A stretch of 64,000 nucleotides of DNA from Paracoccaceae bacterium (GTDB lineage: Bacteria; Pseudomonadota; Alphaproteobacteria; Rhodobacterales; Rhodobacteraceae): positions 124,001-188,000 of the forward strand of contig JACKKD010000002.1 in NCBI GenBank assembly GCA_020637675.1. Reading direction: 5' to 3'. The first letter of the stretch is position 1; each line of letters starts with the position of its first letter. The position numbers were made by a program, and so were the translations under genes. Under the pieces are notes generated by a model. That model searched no databases and had not been told where the DNA came from. It worked only from the letters and a program-made list of their open reading frames with translations. Below are positions 33,803 through 40,588 of the stretch, piece by piece.

Positions 33803-34831
33803 GTGACGGTATTCCTGACGGCCCTCGCGCTTCTCGCCCTCGGATGGGGCCTCAGACTGCCGGTGCGACTGGTGGCGCTGATGCTGGCGGTACTCTGGGC
33901 GGCCACCCTTCTCGCGCATCTGGTGTTGCCGGAGGGCCACGCACTTGCCCGGGCGTTGGGTGGCGATGCCCGCGTCTGGGGGGCGGTGGGGGTGGTGGCG
34001 GCGCTCGCCTTCGGCTACCGCCACGGGCTCCTCGCGCTGCGGAACCGGGCCATGCCCGCGCCGGAAGCCTCGGGGAAGGGAGCGTTCTCCGACGCCGAGC
34101 TTGACCGCTACGCGCGCCACATCGTGCTGCGCGAGGTCGGCGGCATGGGCCAGCGCCGGCTGAAGGAGGCGAGGGTCCTGGTGGTGGGGGCGGGCGGGCT
34201 CGGCTCGCCCGCGCTCCTCTACCTTGCCGCGGCAGGCGTCGGCACGATCGGGGTCATCGACGACGACACAGTGTCGTCGTCGAACCTGCAGCGGCAGGTG
34301 ATCCACACCGATGCGCGGATCGGGATGCCGAAGGTCTTCTCCGCCGAGGCGGCGATGAAGGCACTCAATCCCTACATCACGGTGCGACCCTACAACCGCC
34401 GTCTGACGGAGGCCGAGGCGCCGGTACTCTTCGCCGACCACGACCTCATCCTCGACGGGTCCGACAATCTCGACACGCGCTACATGGTGAATGCGGCCGC
34501 CGTGGCGGCGGGCAAGCCGCTCATCTCTGCCGCGATCACCCAGTGGGAGGGGCAGATCAGCCTCTACGACCCGGCGCGCGGCGCGCCCTGCTATGCCTGC
34601 ATCTTCCCCGAACGTCCCGCCGACGGGCTGGCACCCTCCTGCGCGGTGGCGGGCGTGATGGGGGCGCTGCCGGGCGTGATCGGCGCGCTGATGGCGGTCG
34701 AGGCGATCAAGGAGATCACCGGGGCGGGAGAGGGCCTGCGCGGCCGGATGCTGATCTACGACGCGCTTTACGGCGAGAGCCGGCAGATCGCGCTTCGGCG
34801 CAGCCAGTCCTGTCCCGTCTGCGGAGGGTGA
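33803..34831 (+). CDS. moeB: MoeB/ThiF-type sulfur-carrier adenylyltransferase with N-terminal membrane anchor
   Basis: The protein has 342 residues. About 90 N-terminal residues hold three hydrophobic segments (near 3-17, 20-42, 58-76), then the E1-like domain begins at FSDAELDRYARHIVLREVGGMGQ. ATP motif GAGGLGSP is near 130, with SSSNLQRQVIH, DGSDN, a Cys pair CYAC near 263 and the partner CPVC near 336 binding zinc. MoeB/ThiF enzymes adenylate the C-terminal Gly of MoaD or ThiS. The membrane extension is not part of the usual 240-270-residue enzyme. GTG 33803 is the start, 7 nt after dut. ThiF or HesA identity is possible. Confidence 0.85.
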   Translation: MTVFLTALALLALGWGLRLPVRLVALMLAVLWAATLLAHLVLPEGHALARALGGDARVWGAVGVVAALAFGYRHGLLALRNRAMPAPEASGKGAFSDAELDRYARHIVLREVGGMGQRRLKEARVLVVGAGGLGSPALLYLAAAGVGTIGVIDDDTVSSSNLQRQVIHTDARIGMPKVFSAEAAMKALNPYITVRPYNRRLTEAEAPVLFADHDLILDGSDNLDTRYMVNAAAVAAGKPLISAAITQWEGQISLYDPARGAPCYACIFPERPADGLAPSCAVAGVMGALPGVIGALMAVEAIKEITGAGEGLRGRMLIYDALYGESRQIALRRSQSCPVCGG

Positions 34832-34838
34832 TCGGGGC

Positions 34839-34874
34839 CTTCCCGGGGGGCCGGCCGCGGGCGGGAGCTTTTTT
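34839..34874 (+). terminator. Rho-independent-type terminator after moeB
   Basis: CTTCCCG (34839-34845) can pair with CGGGAG (34862-34867), with one bulged T, followed by six T (34869-34874). It is the only hairpin in the window that I found with a T-run. It separates the dut-moeB pair from the M3 peptidase gene. Confidence 0.5.
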
Positions 34875-34947
34875 CGGACGGGAGGTGCCGGCGGGTGCTG
34901 GCCTTCGGCCGGACCTGTGCCTAGCCTTCGGGCCAAAGGAGACCACG

Positions 34948-36975
34948 ATGACCAATCCGCTGCTTGAGCCCTTCGCCGGCGAATTCGCCCTGCCGCCCTT
35001 CGACCGGATCGAGGACTCGCATTTCGCGCCTGCCTTCGATGCGGCGCTGACCGAAGCGCGGGCGAACATCGCGGCGATCGCCGCGAACCCCGAGGCACCG
35101 AGCTTCGCCAACACGATCGAGGCGCTCGAACTGGCGGAGGAGACGCTGAACCGTGTCGGCGGCGTCTTCTGGAACCTTTCCGGGGCGGATTCCACGCCAG
35201 CGCGGCAGGCGCTGGAGCGGGAGCTTGCGCCGAAGCTGGCGGCCTTCTCCTCCGAGGTGACGATGAACGCAGAACTCTTCGCGCGCATCGATGCGCTCTG
35301 GCAGGCGTGCGCGGGGCTTGCCCTCACGGCCGAGCAGCAGCGGGTGCTGGAGCTTTACCGGCGCATGTTCGTCCGCGCAGGGGCGGCGCTGGACGAGGCG
35401 GGACGCCGGCGCATGGCCGCGATAAAGGAACGGCTTGCGGTCCTGTCGACCGCCTTTTCGCAGAACGTCCTCGCCGAGGAGCGGGACTGGGTGTTGCCGC
35501 TCTCCGACGCCGATCTGGAGGGTTTGCCCGATTTCGTCGCCGCCGCCGCGAGGGCCGCGGCCACGGAGCGGGGACTGGCGGGTCATGTGCTGACGCTGAA
35601 CCGATCCCTTGTCGTGCCCTTCCTCCAGTTCTCGCCCCGCCGCGACATCAGGGAGCGGGCCTACGAGGCCTGGGTGGCACGCGGCGCGAACGGTGGGGCG
35701 ACCGACAACCGCACCATCGCGGCCGAGATCCTGACGCTGCGCGAGGAGAGGGCGCGACTCCTTGGCTACGAGAGCTTCGCCGCCTACAAGCTCGAGCCCG
35801 AGATGGCGAAGACGCCCGCGACCGTCCGCGACCTCCTGATGCGGGTGTGGAAGCCGGCGCGGGAAAGGGCGCTCGCCGATGCCGCGACCCTCACCGCGAT
35901 GATGCATGCCGACGGGATCAACGGCGATCTCGAACCCTGGGACTGGCGGTATTATTCCGAAAAGCGGCGGCTTGCGGAACACGACCTCGACGAGGGCGAG
36001 CTCAAGCCCTACTTCGGGCTCGACGCGATGATCGGCGCGGCCTTCGACACCGCGCACCGGCTTTTCGGGCTGGAGTTCCGCCCCCTCGATCTGCCGCTCT
36101 ACCACACGGACGTGCGGGCCTGGGAGGTGACGCGGGACGGGCGCCACATCGCCGTTTTTCTCGGCGACTACTTCGCCCGGCCCTCGAAACGCTCCGGCGC
36201 CTGGTGCTCGGCGATGCGCGAACAGCGCAGGCTCGGCGGCGAGCAGCGGCCGATCGTGGTGAACGTCTGCAACTTCGCCCGCCCGGCAGAGGGTGGCCCG
36301 GCGCTGCTCTCCTGGGACGACGCGCGCACGCTCTTTCACGAATTCGGCCATGCGCTGCACCAGGTGCTGTCCGATCTGACCTATTCCTTCATTTCCGGAA
36401 CATCCGTCGCAAGGGATTTCGTGGAACTGCCGAGCCAGCTCTACGAGCACTGGCTGGAGGTGCCGGACGTGCTCGACACCCACGCGCGCCATGTAACGAC
36501 CGGCGCGCCGATGCCCGCGGACCTGCGCGACCGGCTTCTGGCGGCCCGCACCTACGACCAGGGCTTCGCAACGGTCGAATACGTGGCCTCGGCGCTCGTC
36601 GACCTCTCCTTCCACGAGGGCGCGGCGCCCGCCGATGCGATGGCGATGCAGGCGGCCGTGCTTGACGGGCTGGGCATGCCGCGGGCGATCCGGATGCGCC
36701 ACGCGACGCCGCATTTCGCCCATGTCTTCGCCGGTGACGGATATTCCGCGGGCTACTACAGCTACATGTGGTCCGAGGTGATGGACGCCGATGCCTTCGA
36801 CGCCTTCACCGAGGCGGGCGATCCCTTCGACGCGGAAACCGCCCGGCGGCTGGAGCGCCACATCCTGTCGGCCGGAGGATCGGCGGAGCCGGACCGGCTC
36901 TACACCGCTTTCCGGGGCCGGATGCCGGGGGTGGAGCCCTTGCTGCGCGGACGGGGCCTGTTGGACCCTGTCTGA
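34948..36975 (+). CDS. M3 family zinc metallopeptidase (oligopeptidase A/Dcp type)
   Basis: A cytoplasmic oligopeptidase of 675 residues. The zinc site LFHEFGHALHQ is near residues 462-472, with the third ligand Glu about 25 residues on in FVELPSQLYEHW. The N-terminal part (NPLLEPFAGEFALPPFDRI) and the YYSYMWSEVMDADAF C-terminal region are family-typical. It degrades short peptides, including cleaved signal peptides. ATG 34948 has AAAGGAG at 34936-34942. Whether it is PrlC or Dcp cannot be settled from motifs, so no symbol is given. Confidence 0.93.
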   Translation: MTNPLLEPFAGEFALPPFDRIEDSHFAPAFDAALTEARANIAAIAANPEAPSFANTIEALELAEETLNRVGGVFWNLSGADSTPARQALERELAPKLAAFSSEVTMNAELFARIDALWQACAGLALTAEQQRVLELYRRMFVRAGAALDEAGRRRMAAIKERLAVLSTAFSQNVLAEERDWVLPLSDADLEGLPDFVAAAARAAATERGLAGHVLTLNRSLVVPFLQFSPRRDIRERAYEAWVARGANGGATDNRTIAAEILTLREERARLLGYESFAAYKLEPEMAKTPATVRDLLMRVWKPARERALADAATLTAMMHADGINGDLEPWDWRYYSEKRRLAEHDLDEGELKPYFGLDAMIGAAFDTAHRLFGLEFRPLDLPLYHTDVRAWEVTRDGRHIAVFLGDYFARPSKRSGAWCSAMREQRRLGGEQRPIVVNVCNFARPAEGGPALLSWDDARTLFHEFGHALHQVLSDLTYSFISGTSVARDFVELPSQLYEHWLEVPDVLDTHARHVTTGAPMPADLRDRLLAARTYDQGFATVEYVASALVDLSFHEGAAPADAMAMQAAVLDGLGMPRAIRMRHATPHFAHVFAGDGYSAGYYSYMWSEVMDADAFDAFTEAGDPFDAETARRLERHILSAGGSAEPDRLYTAFRGRMPGVEPLLRGRGLLDPV

Positions 36976-37110
36976 AAAATTGCCCGGAAATTGTCCACCC
37001 GGCACATGCAATAGACACGGTTCGGTCAGAATTTGCCGCGATCCTGACCCGGAATTGGTGCGACCGGACCATGGGGTTCGGCGTGCACCGGAACCTGGGG
37101 AAGCCGGCAC

Positions 37111-37659
37111 TTGGCGGGAACTGGCCGGACAACGGCGATCGCGTCCGCGGTCGCGCTCTGCCTTCTCGCGGGCAGCGGCGTTTCGGCGGCGACGATCATC
37201 ACGGGGCCCGGCACGCCGGAGACCCTGATCCATGACGCACGCCTGACGGTCTCCTCCTCGCGCGCGGTCGCCCGCAGCGTTCCACCGGCGCCGGTCCGCA
37301 AGAGCTTCGTCGACAGGGCGGCAGTCGCCACCGTGCGCGTCGGATGCCTCGTCGCCGGAACGAGTGCGTCGAACGCGGTGGGGTCGAGCGTCGGCTATCT
37401 CTGGGTGGTGACGCGGTGCCTTGGCCACGCGGCTGGTCCGGTGCCGCCCGCCGAGCCCCTCCACCTCGCCAGTCTCTACCTTCCGCCGCCGCCTGCGCCC
37501 TACTGGCCCGCGCGCGGCGTGCCGACAATGCTGCCAGGACCCGGCGCCGGGGGCGGGGTTTCGCGCCCCTACCTGGCTCCGGTGCCCCTTCCCGCGGCCG
37601 GGTTCGCGTTGCCCGCTGCACTCGGCCTTCTCGTCGCGTTTCGGCTCCGGCGGCGCTGA
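37111..37659 (+). CDS. VPLPA-CTERM sorting-signal protein, otherwise unknown
   Basis: The protein has 182 residues. The N-terminal signal peptide is TAIASAVALCLLAGSGVSA. A mature part of no recognised family has two Cys (CLVAGT and TRCLGH) and a Pro-rich stretch (PPPPAPYW). The C-terminus is VPLPAAGFALPAALGLLVAF followed by basic RLRRR. The end is a textbook VPLPA-CTERM signal, which is processed by an exosortase and sends proteins to the cell surface or polysaccharide matrix. The start is TTG 37111 with GGGGAAG 7 nt upstream. No exosortase is in the window. Confidence 0.75.
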   Translation: MAGTGRTTAIASAVALCLLAGSGVSAATIITGPGTPETLIHDARLTVSSSRAVARSVPPAPVRKSFVDRAAVATVRVGCLVAGTSASNAVGSSVGYLWVVTRCLGHAAGPVPPAEPLHLASLYLPPPPAPYWPARGVPTMLPGPGAGGGVSRPYLAPVPLPAAGFALPAALGLLVAFRLRRR

Positions 37660-37701
37660 GCGGACCTTTCCTTCGCCGCCGGGCGATGCAAGAGTGCGCG
37701 C

Positions 37702-38772
37702 ATGACATCGGATTTCCTCATCGTCGGCGGCGGGATTGCCGGCGTTTCCGCCGCAGCGCGTCTGTCGCATCTGGGGCGGGTGACGCTCCTCGAGGCCGAG
37801 GACCATCTGGCGCACCATGCCTCCGGGCGGTCCGCCGCGCTCTACGAGCCGAACTACGGACTTGCCCCGGTGATCGCCCTGTCGCATGCGAGCGGCGATG
37901 GCCTCAGGGCGGCCGGCGTGCTGACGCCGCGCGGGCTCATGCTCCTGGGGGCCGAGGGCGAGGATGCGGTCTTCGCAGAGGAATGCCGCAATTTCGGGCT
38001 GGACGAGATTTCCCCCACCGAGGCGCGGGCGATCGTTCCGATACTCGGGCCGCGCGTTCGCCGTGCGGCGATCGCCGACCATGCCTGGGATATTGATACC
38101 GACCTCCTGATTCAGGGCTTCGCGCGCGAGGCGCGGGGCAACGGCGCCGAGATCCTGACCCGCGCCCGGGTCACCGGTATCCTGCGCGAGGGCGGCCACT
38201 GGCAGGTCACGACGGCGGCAGGCGCGCACTTCGCCGGCCTGCTCGTGAATGCGGCCGGTCCCTGGGCGGACGAAGTCGCGCGGATGGCCGGGGTGCGCCC
38301 CCTCGGCTTCACGCCCCTGCGCCGCTCCATGGCGCGCGTGCCCGCGCCGGACGGGCAGGACACGGCGCGCTGGCCGATGCTGATGGGCGCCGGCGAGACC
38401 TGGTATGCCAAGCCCGATGCCGGTGCGCTCATCGTCTCGCCGGCCGAGGAAGATGCGGCCGAACCGCACGACGCCTGGGCCGACGACATGGTCCTCGCCG
38501 AGGGGCTCGCCCGCTACGAGGATATGGTGACCGCCCCGGTGACGCGGCTTCTCGCCTCCTGGGCCGGTCTCAGGACCTTCGCGCCCGACCGGGTGCTGGT
38601 CATCGGCCCCGATCCGGAAGTTCCGTCGTTCTTCTGGGTCGCCGGGCAGGGCGGTTACGGCTTCCAGACCTCGGCCGCGGCAAGCGCGCTGGTCGGTGAC
38701 CTTGTCGCCGGCCGGCCGCCTGTCCTCGACGCCGCGACCGTCTCGGCCCTTTCGCCGGCCCGGTTTCGGTGA
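37702..38772 (+). CDS. FAD-dependent oxidoreductase, DAO family
   Basis: The protein has 356 residues. N-terminal dinucleotide motif FLIVGGGIAGVSAAARLSHLG is followed by ASGRSAALYEPNYG (flavin-contact region) and a DAO-type second half ending in GQGGYGFQTSAAASALVGDL. It oxidises an amine, probably an amino acid, glycine derivative or similar; the substrate is not clear. It starts at ATG 37702, 42 nt after the VPLPA-CTERM gene. A small hairpin TCCCG-GAAAA-CGGGA (38778-38792) follows the stop. Confidence 0.85.
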   Translation: MTSDFLIVGGGIAGVSAAARLSHLGRVTLLEAEDHLAHHASGRSAALYEPNYGLAPVIALSHASGDGLRAAGVLTPRGLMLLGAEGEDAVFAEECRNFGLDEISPTEARAIVPILGPRVRRAAIADHAWDIDTDLLIQGFAREARGNGAEILTRARVTGILREGGHWQVTTAAGAHFAGLLVNAAGPWADEVARMAGVRPLGFTPLRRSMARVPAPDGQDTARWPMLMGAGETWYAKPDAGALIVSPAEEDAAEPHDAWADDMVLAEGLARYEDMVTAPVTRLLASWAGLRTFAPDRVLVIGPDPEVPSFFWVAGQGGYGFQTSAAASALVGDLVAGRPPVLDAATVSALSPARFR

Positions 38773-38806
38773 GACACTCCCGGAAAACGGGAATCAGAGG
38801 GACAGG

Positions 38807-39580
38807 ATGCGGGCGCTCCGCGCAGGGTTGATCGCGCTGACACTGGCCGCACTCGCGGCCTGCAGCGGGCCGGGGGATCGCGCGCGCGGCATCCCCGACC
38901 GGTTCCGCGACCTCGACCCCTACGACTGGCGGGGCATTACCCCGGCGCATCACTCCGTCCACGGCATCGACGTGTCGCGCTATCAGGGCGATATCGACTG
39001 GCACCGGGTCGCGCGCTCCGGTGTCTCCTTCGCGTTCCTCAAGGCGACCGAGGGCGGCGATCACACCGATCCGAGCTTTTCGGCGAACTGGCAGGGCGCG
39101 GCCCGGGCGGGTGTGCCTCGCGGCGCCTATCACTTCTTCTACCTCTGCCGCCCGGCGGCCGAACAGGCGGCCTGGTTCCTCGCCCATGTCCCGCGCGAGC
39201 AGGGTGCGTTGCCGCCAGTCCTCGACGTGGAGTGGAACCACGCCTCGCGCACCTGCCGGGCCCGGCCCGATCCGGCGTCGGTCCGAGCCGAGATCGCGAC
39301 CTTCCAGCGCATCGTCGGCAACGCGATGGGCCAACGGCCGGTGATCTACACGACCGTCGACTTCTTCACCGAGAACGACCTGCGCCGGCTCGGGCAGGAG
39401 GAATTCTGGCTCCGCTCCGTCGCGGGCCACCCGCGCAAGACCTATCCGGGCCAGGACTGGAGCTTCTGGCAGTACACCGGCACCGGCGTCGTGCAGGGCG
39501 TGTCGGGCGCGGTGGATCTCAACGCCTTCGCGGGGTCCGAGGCGGACTGGGCGCGCTGGCGGGCGCGGCGCAGCCTCTGA
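38807..39580 (+). CDS. Glycoside hydrolase family 25 (lysozyme-like) lipoprotein
   Basis: The protein has 257 residues. The lipoprotein signal ends in LAALAAC. A GH25 catalytic barrel follows, with GIDVSRYQGDIDWHRV, FAFLKATEGGDHTDPSF, GAYHFFYL, the acid motif VLDVEWN, and WSFWQYTGTG near the end. GH25 enzymes cut the MurNAc-GlcNAc bond of peptidoglycan. The anchor suggests action in the periplasm or at the outer membrane. ATG 38807 has GAGG about 7 nt upstream. Confidence 0.9.
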   Translation: MRALRAGLIALTLAALAACSGPGDRARGIPDRFRDLDPYDWRGITPAHHSVHGIDVSRYQGDIDWHRVARSGVSFAFLKATEGGDHTDPSFSANWQGAARAGVPRGAYHFFYLCRPAAEQAAWFLAHVPREQGALPPVLDVEWNHASRTCRARPDPASVRAEIATFQRIVGNAMGQRPVIYTTVDFFTENDLRRLGQEEFWLRSVAGHPRKTYPGQDWSFWQYTGTGVVQGVSGAVDLNAFAGSEADWARWRARRSL

Positions 39581-39609
39581 CGCCACGTCACATTCCGATT
39601 GTTGCATGT

Positions 39610-39623
39610 CTTGATCAAGGTCA
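39610..39623 (+). promoter_or_regulatory. FnrL-type anaerobic regulator box
   Basis: TTGATCAAGGTCAA matches the FNR/FnrL dyad TTGAT-N4-(A/G)TCAA. It lies 55 nt upstream of the ATG of the AhpD-like gene (39679). The spacing leaves room for a promoter in between, so activation at low oxygen is plausible. No convincing -10 hexamer was seen. Confidence 0.6.
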
Positions 39624-39678
39624 AGGCCGCCGACGCGATTTCCTGCCATGGCCCGGGCAGACCAATTCGGAGGCCCCC

Positions 39679-40026
39679 ATGAGCTACCTTGACGCCATCA
39701 ACGAAACCCGCGCCGAACTCCGCGAGCTCTACAAGGCCGTGCCCGGCGCGACGCAGGGCTTCGCCACGCTCTCGAAGGCGGTGAAGGACAATGGCCCGCT
39801 CTCGCTGAAGGAAAAGGAATACGTCGCGCTCGGCATGGCGCTGGCGGTGCGGTGCTCGCCCTGCATCAACTTCCATGTGGAGGCGTTGATGAAGGCCGGC
39901 GCGACGCGCGAAGAGCTTGGCGACGTGCTCGCCATGGCGATCCAGATGGGCGGCGGCCCGACGCTGATGTACGCGGGCGAGGCGCTCGCCTGCTGGGACG
40001 AACTCGCAGCGAAGGCCAACCGGTGA
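39679..40026 (+). CDS. Carboxymuconolactone decarboxylase / AhpD-like protein
   Basis: An all-helical protein of 115 residues. The AhpD-type redox motif is CSPC-x3-H (Cys59, Cys62, His66) in ALAVRCSPCINFHVEALMKAG. The pattern fits alkylhydroperoxidase-like CMD proteins rather than true decarboxylases. CGGAGG stands 5 nt before ATG 39679. The FnrL box at 39610-39623 suggests induction at low oxygen. It is followed by the EF-hand gene on the same strand. Confidence 0.88.
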   Translation: MSYLDAINETRAELRELYKAVPGATQGFATLSKAVKDNGPLSLKEKEYVALGMALAVRCSPCINFHVEALMKAGATREELGDVLAMAIQMGGGPTLMYAGEALACWDELAAKANR

Positions 40027-40090
40027 GCGGCACGACGGACGTCGGCTTCCGTCGTGCATGAACTCGGGGATCAGGGGAAAGGAGCGTCCC

Positions 40091-40540
40091 ATGACGCGGA
40101 TACTTTCGATGCTGGTGGCGGTGGTCGTCGGGGCCGGCGCTGCGGTCGCGCAGCAGGCGATTCCGGGGGCCTATTTCATCGAGCAATGGGATGGCGACGG
40201 CGATGGCCGGGTGACACCCGAGGAGGCGCGCCAGAAACGCGCGGACGTCTTCGGGATGTTTGACCAGAACGAGGATGATCTTTTGCAGCCCGCCGAATGG
40301 GCGATGATCGCCGACCACCTCGCCGCCGAAAATGCGGCCCAGGGTCAGGGGCTGGCCAAGGGCATGGGGCAGGGCCCCGGCACGAAGGTGCGCGAGGCGA
40401 TGCAGCCGCCCTTCAACGATCTGGACGGCGACGGCGAGGTCACATCGCGGGAATTCACCGAAGCGACCGACAAGCTCTTCTCGGCGCTCGACCGGAACGG
40501 CGACGGGCTTCTGACCGTGGACGATCTCGGCCGCGGCTGA
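40091..40540 (+). CDS. Exported EF-hand calcium-binding protein
   Basis: The protein has 149 residues. Signal peptide 1-20 ends AVA. Four EF-hand loops follow at 34-45 (DGDGDGRVTPEE), 58-69, 110-121 (DLDGDGEVTSRE) and 134-145 (DRNGDGLLTVDD). All keep Asp/Asn at positions 1, 3 and 5 and Glu or Asp at 12. The second loop lacks the usual Gly at position 6. Likely periplasmic Ca2+ binding. ATG 40091 has AAAGGAG about 8 nt upstream. Confidence 0.88.
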   Translation: MTRILSMLVAVVVGAGAAVAQQAIPGAYFIEQWDGDGDGRVTPEEARQKRADVFGMFDQNEDDLLQPAEWAMIADHLAAENAAQGQGLAKGMGQGPGTKVREAMQPPFNDLDGDGEVTSREFTEATDKLFSALDRNGDGLLTVDDLGRG

Positions 40541-40556
40541 CGGCCCCGAGGGGCCG
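40541..40556. terminator. Hairpin between EF-hand gene and FAD/GcvT dehydrogenase
   Basis: CGGCCC-CGAG-GGGCCG lies directly after the EF-hand stop, with a stable CGAG tetraloop, between two converging genes. No T-run. Confidence 0.45.
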
Positions 40557-40588
40557 ACATCCGGCCCCCCCCCTGGCATCACGGCCTC

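Noticed and set aside
36976..37060. Direct repeat CCCGGAAATTG / CCCGGAATTGG upstream of the VPLPA-CTERM gene
   Set aside because: Two imperfect short copies only; could be chance, so no operator is claimed.
34921..38469. A 1182-codon minus-strand open frame across the M3 peptidase region
   Set aside because: It spans several genes and intergenic gaps; typical GC-driven shadow.
38778..38792. TCCCG-GAAAA-CGGGA stem before the GH25 gene
   Set aside because: Only 5 bp and no T-run; not enough for a terminator call.
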